From positions 62,001 through 126,000 of the forward strand of contig JBMOMN010000006.1 in assembly GCA_049324115.1 (NCBI GenBank): DNA of 64,000 nt, written 5' to 3'. The stretch comes from UBA5796 sp040752455. Lineage in GTDB: Bacteria; Chloroflexota; Anaerolineae; Anaerolineales; Villigracilaceae. This document shows, piece by piece, positions 32,209-39,417 of this stretch. How positions within the stretch are numbered: position 1 is the first letter of the stretch; the number at the start of each line of letters is the position of its first letter. The translations under genes and the position numbers were made by a program. The notes below the pieces were generated by a model that saw only the letters and a program-made list of their open reading frames with translations, searched no databases and was not told the DNA's origin.

Positions 32209-33201
32209 ATGAACCCCCTTTTCGCTGAAATCGCCCGCCGCGCCCTGGCCACTTATGGCCTGGAGACGGCGGGCTGTGAGTTTTTGCAGCACCGCGAGAA
32301 CGTGACCTTCAAGGTCACTGCGCCGGACGGGGCGCGCTATGCCCTGCGCATCCACACCCCGGCCGTGCCCCAGTTTGGCAGCCACGGTGCGGATGCGGAG
32401 ATGGTGCGCTCGGAGGCGCTCTGGCTGGAAGCCCTGCGCCGGACGACCGACATCCCCGCGCCCCGCCCGCAGCGCAACCGGGACGCCGGGCTGGTTACCG
32501 TTATCGAGGCCGGGGAGGCGGCTTATAACGTCACCCTGCTCGACTGGCTGCCCGGCGAGGTCCTGGAGGCCAACCTGCTGGACGACGACACTGTGGCCCG
32601 GATGGGGACGCTGGTGGGCAAGCTGCACTACCATTCCAGCCGCTGGCGCAGGCCGCAGGGATTCACCCGCCCCCAGCGCGACGCGGCCCATTTCAGGGAC
32701 AGCCTGCGGGCGCTCGAACCGGCGGTCAGCGACGGCCGCATCGCCCGCCAGGATTTCGCCCGTTTCGAGGAAGCCGTCTCCCTTTTGATCGAATACATGC
32801 AGCGCACCCGGCGGCGGCTGCGCCAGGAATACGGCCTGCTGCACGGCGACCTGCACCGCGGTAATTTCCTGTTCGACGGCGGGCGACTGAGCCTGATTGA
32901 CTTTTCGCTGTGCGCCATCGGGAGTTTCCTGTTCGACCTGGGGGTCTGCCTGTCGAGCATCCCCCACGAAGTCCACCCCGTTTTCCTGGTCAATTACCAG
33001 CGCTACTTCCAACTGCCCCCGGACGCCTTCCGCCTGATCGAGGGTTATTTCGTGGCCAGCATGGTCGGGACGTTCACCTTTTGGATGGACGACCCCGAAG
33101 CCCAGGAACTGCTCGTCAGCCGCGTCCCGCGCATCGCCAACGAGTACGCTGCCCGCTTCGTCCGGGACGAGCGTTTCTGGTTCACTGAGTCAGAGTATTA
33201 A
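32209..33201 (+). CDS. Aminoglycoside phosphotransferase/HSK2-type kinase
   Basis: A 330-residue small-molecule kinase of the APH fold. Conserved parts: FLQHRENVTFKV (nucleotide loop), YALRIHTP (Lys replaced by Arg in the usual A/V-x-K strand region), catalytic LLHGDLHRGNFLFDGG and the metal-binding LIDFS (DFS in place of DFG/DFD). Close in layout to homoserine kinase type II or SrkA-like protein kinases; no substrate can be assigned. Its ATG follows the dtd stop without a gap. Confidence 0.8.
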   Translation: MNPLFAEIARRALATYGLETAGCEFLQHRENVTFKVTAPDGARYALRIHTPAVPQFGSHGADAEMVRSEALWLEALRRTTDIPAPRPQRNRDAGLVTVIEAGEAAYNVTLLDWLPGEVLEANLLDDDTVARMGTLVGKLHYHSSRWRRPQGFTRPQRDAAHFRDSLRALEPAVSDGRIARQDFARFEEAVSLLIEYMQRTRRRLRQEYGLLHGDLHRGNFLFDGGRLSLIDFSLCAIGSFLFDLGVCLSSIPHEVHPVFLVNYQRYFQLPPDAFRLIEGYFVASMVGTFTFWMDDPEAQELLVSRVPRIANEYAARFVRDERFWFTESEY

Positions 33202-33207
33202 AACGCA

Positions 33208-33281
33208 ACCACAGATGAACGACAAAATCGAGTTCATCCTCCATATCCCATTCATCTGTGTTTATCTGTGGTTTGAATCTT
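33208..33281. repeat. Intergenic inverted repeat of ACCACAGATG words
   Basis: AACCACAGATGAA at the left and TTCATCTGTG...ATCTGTGGTT at the right. Located between two converging genes, and may terminate both. Confidence 0.6.
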
Positions 33282-33284
33282 CTC

Positions 33285-34085
33285 TTAAAAATTTCCTGCC
33301 ATTCCCCCGCGCCATAAAACTGCATCCAACTGGACTGCCAGCGCCCCGGCCCCCAGCATGGCCTCGGCCTGCTCCCGTTTGTAAACCCCTCCCGCCCCGA
33401 TGACCGGCAAGCCGATCCTGGCCGCCTGGTAGACGGTTTCGAGGGCCTGGGGAAATAGACTCGGTCCATACAGCCGCCCAGTTATCACCCTACCCCCCTC
33501 TGTCCCCCCATTATCCTCGGGAAAATGGGGGGATGAAAGGGGGGTCAGTGCCCCTCTCGGCGCGGCCAGGCTGACGGCGGCCGCGCCCGCATCCACCAGC
33601 CGCGGGCCGAGAGTCAGTGCCTGCTCGCGCGGCAGGTTGACGACCAGCGGCAGTTCGCCCAGGCACATGTCGAGGGTGATGAGCAGGATGTCGTCCGCCA
33701 GGAGGGGGGCGAAGCCGAGTTCGGCGGCCATCACGTTTTCCAGCCCCTCCAGCCGCTCGACCATTTTAGCCGTCTCTTCGGGGCGGTCGGCCATCAAATG
33801 GACGATGACGGGCAAGTCCGCATTACGCCAGTGGCGGGCGTGTTGTCTCACCGCCGCCGAAAAGCCGGGGTTGGGCAATCCGGTGTGCAGCAGGAACCCG
33901 CCGGGATAGTTCAGCGCTTCGGGGCGAGCTGTCGGCTTGCGCGGCCGCAGGCTGAGCGGGTTGGTGACGAACGCGCCGAGGTCGAGACTTCCAAAGTCTT
34001 TGAGGCTTCGGAAGTCTGGCGCAAATCCCAGCATCCCGGCTGCGTTCATCAGGGGATGGGAGAAGTACAGGTCGCGTTTGGGCAT
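33285..34085 (-). CDS. Dihydroorotate dehydrogenase-like FMN protein
   Basis: A 266-residue TIM-barrel-like protein that matches the class of PyrD-related enzymes: N-terminal LMNAAGMLGFAPDF, GAFVTNPLSLRPRKP, YPGGFLLHTGLPNPG (substrate strand), and C-terminal GLPVIGAGGVYKREQAEAMLGAGALAVQLDAVLW (phosphate-binding Gly-rich site). It is shorter than true PyrD and lacks the typical NxxCPN substrate loop with the active Cys/Ser; NLPREQ stands near that place. A different oxidoreductase role is likely. A Ser/Pro/Gly stretch (LTPLSSPHFPEDNGGTEGG) looks like an inserted repeat. Confidence 0.65.
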   Translation of the reverse strand: MPKRDLYFSHPLMNAAGMLGFAPDFRSLKDFGSLDLGAFVTNPLSLRPRKPTARPEALNYPGGFLLHTGLPNPGFSAAVRQHARHWRNADLPVIVHLMADRPEETAKMVERLEGLENVMAAELGFAPLLADDILLITLDMCLGELPLVVNLPREQALTLGPRLVDAGAAAVSLAAPRGALTPLSSPHFPEDNGGTEGGRVITGRLYGPSLFPQALETVYQAARIGLPVIGAGGVYKREQAEAMLGAGALAVQLDAVLWRGGMAGNF

Positions 34086-34135
34086 TATGATGGCATTATA
34101 ATTGTGAATGCCGGAAGGTTCTCAAGGAGAAAAGA

Positions 34136-34492
34136 ATGACATTTAATGTGACTATCCCCGTTTCCGAATCTTTGGAAAAGCAGGTCAAGCGTTTTCGCGA
34201 CCGCCTGCCGGAAGCCCTGGAACGCGGCCTGCGTGACATCATGGCGGAACAAGCCGGGAAATACCAGGACGAAGCGACGATTATAGAACTGCTGACCAGC
34301 AGCCCGACCCCCGAAGAAATCCTGTCCATCCAACCTTCACTTGAATTACAGGAGCGCGCCAGCCGGTTGCTTGCCAAAAGCAAAGAAGGGAACCTGTCAT
34401 CGCTCGAAGAAGCAGAACTGGAACGTATCCTCACCCTGGAACACCTGGTCCGCATGGCTAAAGCGCGGGCATTCCAACAAGTTGGGGAATAG
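34136..34492 (+). CDS. Small helical protein upstream of an HNH nuclease
   Basis: A 118-residue, mostly helical, charged protein (VTIPVSESLEKQVKRFRDRLPEALERGLRDIM; LEEAELERILTLEHLVRMAKARAF). I do not recognise a named family; the build is like that of antitoxins or of small adaptor proteins. It starts after AAGGAGAAAAGA and ends 2 bp before the HNH gene, so the two are a pair. Confidence 0.65.
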   Translation: MTFNVTIPVSESLEKQVKRFRDRLPEALERGLRDIMAEQAGKYQDEATIIELLTSSPTPEEILSIQPSLELQERASRLLAKSKEGNLSSLEEAELERILTLEHLVRMAKARAFQQVGE

Positions 34493-34494
34493 GG

Positions 34495-34929
34495 ATGGCT
34501 CCAACCCGAATATCGGTTGCGTTAAGAGAATCCATTTCTGACAGGGCAGAGGGACAGTGCGAGTATTGTCTTTTCCCGCAGGACGCCTCCTTCCTCCCTT
34601 TTGAATTGGAGCACATTATCTCAGAAAAGCATGGCGGGCAAACATCACCCGAAAATTTGGCGCTGGCATGCCCGTTCTGCAACCGTTTCAAAGGGACCGA
34701 TTTAGGTTCCATTGATCCCACCACCGGACAATTGACACCGTTTTTCAATCCGCGTACCCAACGATGGAGCGACCATTTTCGCTTCGACGGCGTAAAAATC
34801 CTGCCGCTTACGGCTGAAGGTCGGGTCACTGTTTCGATTTTGCAATTCAACCATCCTGATCGCCTGGCGGAACGCGAAAGATTGTTCGCAAGTCGCAAGT
34901 TCGTTATTCCCAGCCCGCCAAATGACTGA
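34495..34929 (+). CDS. HNH endonuclease
   Basis: The 144-residue protein has the HNH fold with flanking zinc knuckles: GQCEYCLFP, FELEHIISEKHGGQTSPENLALACPFCNRFKG (catalytic His in EHI, Asn in ENL, His/Asn later). The C-terminal portion (SIDPTTGQLTPFFNPRTQRWSDHF..GVKILPLTAEGRVT) is the usual tail of stand-alone HNH nucleases found beside small partner proteins. Could be a toxin-like or homing-type nuclease. It overlaps purB by 8 bp. Confidence 0.88.
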   Translation: MAPTRISVALRESISDRAEGQCEYCLFPQDASFLPFELEHIISEKHGGQTSPENLALACPFCNRFKGTDLGSIDPTTGQLTPFFNPRTQRWSDHFRFDGVKILPLTAEGRVTVSILQFNHPDRLAERERLFASRKFVIPSPPND

Positions 34930-36322
34930 TTTTCAAACCTACCAATCCCCCTTCACTTGGCGTTACGGCAGCGACGCCATGCGCCGCATCTGGTCCGAGC
35001 AGCACAAGCGGCTGTTGTGGCGGCGCATCTGGGTCGCGCTGGCCGAAGTCCAGGCGGGGTACGGCCTCGTCAGCCCGGCCCAGGCCGCCGATTTGCGCGC
35101 CCACATGGACGAGATCAACGTCGAGCGGGCCTTCGAGATCGAGGCCGAGATCCAGCACGACCTGATGGCCGAGGTGCGGACCTTCGCCGAACAGGCAGCC
35201 CTCGGCGGCGGGATCATCCATTTGGGGGCGACCTCGATGGACGTGGAGGACAACGCCGACGCGCTGCGCCTGCGCCAGTCGCTCGACCTGACCCTGGCCT
35301 CGCTCTCGTCTCTCCTGCGGACCCTGGGCCTGCTCATCGAACGATGGGCCGATACTCCGCTGATAGCTTTCACGCACATCCAGCCGGCCGAGCCTTCGAC
35401 TTTAGGCTATCGCCTCGCCCAATACGCCCAAGACCTTTTGGAAGACTACGAAGCGATCGGTAATCAGCGGTCAGCCGTCAGGGGCAAGGGGTTCAAAGGC
35501 GCGGTCGGCACTGGGGCCAGTTACGCCGAATTGATTGGCGTGGACCGGTTGGCTGAATTCGAGCAAAGACTCAGCGAAAAGCTCGACCTGCCCTTCTACC
35601 CCGTCGCCACCCAGACCTATCCCCGCAAACAGGACTATTCCGTCGTAGCGGCTTTAGCGGCGCTCGCCCAATCGCTTTACAAAATGGCCTTCGACCTGCG
35701 TCTGCTGCAATCCCCGCCGCTGGGCGAACTCTCGGAGCCGTTCGGCAGCAAGCAAGTCGGGTCGTCGGCCATGCCGTTCAAGCGCAATCCCATCCGGGCC
35801 GAGAAGATCAATTCGCTGGGGCGTTACCTGGCCCAACTGCCGCGCCTGGCCTGGGACAACGCGGCCCACTCCCTGCTGGAGCGCACCCTGGACGATTCGG
35901 CCAACCGGCGCACGCTGCTGCCCGAGGCCTTCCTGGCCGCGGATGAGATGCTCAAGACGATGCAGTCCATTTTGGATGGGTTGCGGGTCAACGAGGCGGC
36001 GATCCAGCGCAACCTGGATGTCTACGGGCCTTTCGCGGCGACCGAACGGGTGCTGATGGCCGCCGTCAAAACGGGAGCAGACCGACAGGTCCTGCACGAA
36101 GCGATCCGCGAACAGGCGATGAAAGCCTGGGAGGTCGTCCAACGCGGCGGGGCGAATCCGCTCGTCGGGCAGATCATCCAGGACGAAGGAATCCGCAGCT
36201 ATTTGTCTGAAGATGAAATCCGGGGATTGATGGATTATTCCGGGCATGTCGGCGACGCGCCGGAGCGGGCACGCCAAATGACGGCGCAAATCAGATTAAA
36301 AGTCGAGAGCGACCGCACGTAG
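34922..36322 (+). CDS. purB: Adenylosuccinate lyase
   Basis: A 466-residue enzyme of the fumarase/aspartase superfamily, acting twice in purine synthesis. Signature GSSAMPFKRNPIRAE contains the flexible catalytic loop; FTHIQPAEPSTLGYRLA and IHLGATSMDVEDNADALRL (active-site His/Thr/Ser) are in place. Start ATG 34922 lies within the end of the HNH gene, so purB may be translated partly by coupling. Confidence 0.95.
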   Translation: MTDFQTYQSPFTWRYGSDAMRRIWSEQHKRLLWRRIWVALAEVQAGYGLVSPAQAADLRAHMDEINVERAFEIEAEIQHDLMAEVRTFAEQAALGGGIIHLGATSMDVEDNADALRLRQSLDLTLASLSSLLRTLGLLIERWADTPLIAFTHIQPAEPSTLGYRLAQYAQDLLEDYEAIGNQRSAVRGKGFKGAVGTGASYAELIGVDRLAEFEQRLSEKLDLPFYPVATQTYPRKQDYSVVAALAALAQSLYKMAFDLRLLQSPPLGELSEPFGSKQVGSSAMPFKRNPIRAEKINSLGRYLAQLPRLAWDNAAHSLLERTLDDSANRRTLLPEAFLAADEMLKTMQSILDGLRVNEAAIQRNLDVYGPFAATERVLMAAVKTGADRQVLHEAIREQAMKAWEVVQRGGANPLVGQIIQDEGIRSYLSEDEIRGLMDYSGHVGDAPERARQMTAQIRLKVESDRT

Positions 36323-36339
36323 GGGTCGCTCTCACTTTT
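36305..36339 (+). terminator. Terminator overlapping the purB stop codon
   Basis: GAGAGCGACC (36305-36314) pairs with GGTCGCTCTC (36324-36333) and is followed by ACTTTTT. The purB stop codon lies in the loop. Confidence 0.82.
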
Positions 36340-36362
36340 TCAGGTTGTCATCGGTCATCTTT

Positions 36363-36482
36363 CTATTCTTCCTTCAAAACCAGTGAGTCGTAATCGCTCG
36401 ATTTGAAAACTGCGGGCAGGACGGCGATGCTGGCGAAGAGGATTGCGCTGACCAGGACAACCAGGCCGGGGTACAGATACAT
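36363..36482 (-). CDS. Small single-span membrane protein (39 aa)
   Basis: ATG 36482 follows AAAGGAGGCCCCC. The peptide has one strongly hydrophobic span (LVVLVSAILFASIAVLPAV) and a short polar end (KSSDYDSLVLKEE). No family recognised. The good ribosome binding site and clean single span argue for a real small protein, but length alone makes it uncertain. Confidence 0.45.
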   Translation of the reverse strand: MYLYPGLVVLVSAILFASIAVLPAVFKSSDYDSLVLKEE

Positions 36483-36585
36483 GGGGGCCTCCTTTCGAAC
36501 TGTACCTGATGGATACGGGTTTGCCTGTTTGTTCTTCTAATATTATTAAACGCATTTCCAGCCATTCTGTTCCTTACAAAGTCCA

Positions 36586-36618
36586 AACAAAAACGCGGCG
36601 GGTGTGTGCCCGCCGCGT
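36586..36618 (-). terminator. Terminator of the flavoprotein reductase gene
   Basis: A 10-bp stem ACGCGGCGGG / CCCGCCGCGT with a T-rich tract on the minus strand. Confidence 0.8.
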
Positions 36619-36642
36619 CGTGTTTTTGGGGGGTTGGCCGGG

Positions 36643-37983
36643 TTACATCCCGGCGGCCTCGAGCAGGCCCATGGCGGCGAGCATTTCGTCGTTCGCAGCA
36701 AATTTGAAATCTTCGAGGCCGCGCTTTTCGGCTTCGGCGCGTTCGGCCTGGTACAGGCGTTCGACCGCAACCTTGTCGGCGATGGGTTTGCCCAGGGCGT
36801 GGACGCGGCTGGCGATCAGGGCCGGGTTGGTCTGGGACGGGGCCAGGGTCTGTAAATATTGCCAGACGGCCTTGGCGCCGTTGATGCCGTCCTTGCGGGC
36901 GTAGCCGACCAGCCCGTCGCTGGCCTTGCGCGACCAGCCGGCCACAAAAATGCCCTCGATGGCCTTGCCGGTCTGCGGGTCGTAGGCTTCGTAGGAATTG
37001 CCATCCATCGGGAAGCGCGGCGTGGGGTTCTTGACGAATTCGTTCCACTCGATGGGCAGGCCGAAGGTTTCGTCCACCTTGTCGCCGATGGCAAAGACGA
37101 CCGTTTCGACATCCAGGAAGCGCTTGTGACCCGTGCCACGGGCTTTGGTATCGCCATCTTTGAGTACCAGGGTCGTATCTTCCACTTCGAGTTGGGTCAG
37201 CAGGCCGTTCCGCCCAAGCATCTGGACGGGCGAGGTCAGGAACTCGAAGCGGAAGCGCGTCTCGGAGACTTTTTCATACGCTTTGGGCTGGGCAGCCAGG
37301 ATATCGGCCCTGGCTGCGGCGGGGTCCTGCCCGATAGCTTGCATGATCGGGGTGACGCGGGCGATCTCGGCGTCCAGGGCTTCGACATCCAGGTTGGAGA
37401 TGACGTATTCCATCTCCTTCTTGTCGAACTTGACCTCGGCCGGTCCGCGCCGCACGACGGCGATGACTTCCTCCACCTTTTCCTGGCGGATCAGGTAACG
37501 GGCGATGTCCACCATCACGTTCCCCGCGCCGACCACCGCGCACCGCCGGCCAAAGCGGAAAGTGTGCTGGCTGAACGGCGGCAGTTTGTTGTAGAAATAG
37601 ACCACGTCTTTGGCGTGGTACACGCCTTCGAGGTCTTCGCCCGGCAGGCCGAGCCATTTGGTCCCCTGCGCCCCGGCCGTGACCAGGATGGCGTCGAAGC
37701 CGAGGGCGCGCAAATCGTCCAGGGTCAGGTCGCCCTGCGCGCCGATGACCACGTTCCCGTAGTAATCCAGGTTGGGGTTTGCCAGCGCCTGGCGGAATTG
37801 TTTGCGGAAGCCCTCTTTCATCACGTATTTGGTCGGGTAAACGCCGTACTCGGCCAGACCTCCCGGCTTGATATCGCGGTTGAAAAGGACGACGCGTGCG
37901 CCCATGTTAGCCAGTTCCCGTGCGCCAAACACCCCGGCCGGCCCGGCGCCAACTACGGCCACCAGATATTCAGGTTCTTGCAT
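36643..37983 (-). CDS. FAD/NAD(P)-dependent oxidoreductase, adrenodoxin/ferredoxin-NADP reductase type
   Basis: The 446-residue protein has an FAD-binding Rossmann motif (VAVVGAGPAGVFGARELANMG), the GGLAEYGVYPTKYVMKEGF segment, an NAD(P)-binding motif (CAVVGAGNVMVDIARYLI) and a second FAD contact near the end (GIFVAGWSRKASDGLVGYARKDG). Order and length fit adrenodoxin-reductase-like (FprA) enzymes and the small subunit of glutamate synthase; no iron-sulfur Cys cluster is present, so the former is favoured. It probably moves electrons between NADPH and ferredoxin. Confidence 0.78.
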   Translation of the reverse strand: MQEPEYLVAVVGAGPAGVFGARELANMGARVVLFNRDIKPGGLAEYGVYPTKYVMKEGFRKQFRQALANPNLDYYGNVVIGAQGDLTLDDLRALGFDAILVTAGAQGTKWLGLPGEDLEGVYHAKDVVYFYNKLPPFSQHTFRFGRRCAVVGAGNVMVDIARYLIRQEKVEEVIAVVRRGPAEVKFDKKEMEYVISNLDVEALDAEIARVTPIMQAIGQDPAAARADILAAQPKAYEKVSETRFRFEFLTSPVQMLGRNGLLTQLEVEDTTLVLKDGDTKARGTGHKRFLDVETVVFAIGDKVDETFGLPIEWNEFVKNPTPRFPMDGNSYEAYDPQTGKAIEGIFVAGWSRKASDGLVGYARKDGINGAKAVWQYLQTLAPSQTNPALIASRVHALGKPIADKVAVERLYQAERAEAEKRGLEDFKFAANDEMLAAMGLLEAAGM

Positions 37984-38028
37984 CGTGTGCTCCTTGAATG
38001 ATGTGAATTGGTTTGTGGTTGCGTTTTC

Positions 38029-38057
38029 ATTATAGCGACCTGAAAATCCAATTGCAA
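38029..38057 (-). promoter_or_regulatory. Promoter of the flavoprotein reductase gene
   Basis: Minus strand: TTGCAA, 17-bp spacer, TATAAT, about 40 bp before the start codon. Confidence 0.75.
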
Positions 38058-38170
38058 GTGTAAAAAATCACAAATATCGTGTCTTCCTGACTTAAACGGG
38101 GAAATTTTACCATTTTTATCTAAGAAATCAAAGATTCCTTTGTGAAACTGCCATGAACTGACAATAAAAA

Positions 38171-38199
38171 GGAGAGGCCACAGGGATTGCGGCCTCTCC
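38171..38199 (-). terminator. Terminator of the two-repeat secreted protein gene
   Basis: GGAGAGGCC / GGCCTCTCC stem (9 bp) with an 11-nt loop and a T run on the minus strand. Confidence 0.75.
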
Positions 38200-38246
38200 C
38201 GGAAACAACGACGGCATCAGAACCGGTTCTTCCGCTTCGCCGGGAC

Positions 38247-39320
38247 TCACTTCCCTGCCGGGGCGTACATGCCGGTATAGTTGGCCGGGGCGCAGACCAT
38301 CCCGTTTTCGATGGTGGAGCGCAGCGGCAGCCAGTCCGAGGCCCGGTCGGTGAGATCGCCCAGGTAGTAATAGATTTTCATGTCACTGACACCCGGTCGC
38401 AGGGCGAAGCAGATCTTCCAGGACCCGTCAGCCGGATCCGTTTCCCAGTGGACGATCTGCCCGTTCTTGTAATGGATGACGTGGCAGCCCGGCAGGTAGA
38501 GCAAACCATCAGCGTCGGGGAAAGGCACGCCGTCTGAATCGTCAACGGGATCGCCGTTGATGGGGTCCTGCACATGCACGTTATCGGTCGAACCCAGGGT
38601 GTTGTAAACGACCGTGAACACGCACACACCGCCGACCTGGTAAATCCCCGACCTCCGAATATCAATGTTCGAGGGAGGCGGCACGACCGTCCCGGCCTCG
38701 GCTTCCTCGCCGGGAACGACATCCCGCTCCACCCTGCCGGGGGCGTACTCACCCGTATACAACGCCGAGGCGCAGGCCAGTCCGTTTTCGTGGGTCGTTT
38801 CCAGGGCGATCCAGGTGGTCGGGGACTCATCCGGGTAATAATAGACCGTCAGGTTCACGTCGGGCTGTTCCACGAAGCAGACCTTCCAGCTCCCATCTGC
38901 GGAGTCGGCCTGGGCCACGACCTGATCGAACTTGTAATGCACCAGGTGGCAGCCCGGCAAGCCCAGGCTGCCCTCGGAATCGTACTGCACCCCAAGCGAT
39001 TGCTCCAACGGGACATCCACACCCACTTCGTTTTTAAGCCCGGATGCAAGGTTGTACGAAATATCCAGCATACAGAGACCGCCCACGTAGTAGACCCCTG
39101 ATTCCGAGATCGAAACCTTGTCCGCCTGGGGGCTGAAATTCACTGACCCTTCGCTGATAGGGACCACCGGCATCCCCTGGACATTTGCCGGTCGGTCCAC
39201 CGCCGCCCCTCCGACCGACGAGGCCGGGGATTGGCGCGCCCAAACCGGATTGTTACTGGCAATCCAGAGTATCGCCAGAATGGATGCCAACACGACGATG
39301 AATTGAAAGACTTTTTTCAT
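38247..39320 (-). CDS. Secreted protein with two Cys-rich repeats of about 115 residues
   Basis: A 357-residue exported protein (signal peptide ending near WA-RQ). Two repeats (about 74-194 and 223-354) share the pattern SGxYxVGGxCx, LPGCHxxHYK, DGSWKxCF, YYYxxxxxxxxWxxL, ENGxxCAxxxYTGxYAP. Each has four Cys in matching places (83, 124, 148, 183 and 233, 279, 304, 343), likely two disulfides per repeat. I do not recognise the domain. First gene (from the right-hand end of the surface region) next to the DUF4012 gene, which ends about 100 bp away and is transcribed toward it. Confidence 0.7.
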   Translation of the reverse strand: MKKVFQFIVVLASILAILWIASNNPVWARQSPASSVGGAAVDRPANVQGMPVVPISEGSVNFSPQADKVSISESGVYYVGGLCMLDISYNLASGLKNEVGVDVPLEQSLGVQYDSEGSLGLPGCHLVHYKFDQVVAQADSADGSWKVCFVEQPDVNLTVYYYPDESPTTWIALETTHENGLACASALYTGEYAPGRVERDVVPGEEAEAGTVVPPPSNIDIRRSGIYQVGGVCVFTVVYNTLGSTDNVHVQDPINGDPVDDSDGVPFPDADGLLYLPGCHVIHYKNGQIVHWETDPADGSWKICFALRPGVSDMKIYYYLGDLTDRASDWLPLRSTIENGMVCAPANYTGMYAPAGK

Positions 39321-39417
39321 CTGTATCTCCTTTCCACTGAATCCGTGACCGAGAGGGAAAATCCCGACCTTATTTTACCCAACCCCCTTCCGGCCCGTCC
39401 TCGGATTTAGACCGGAT

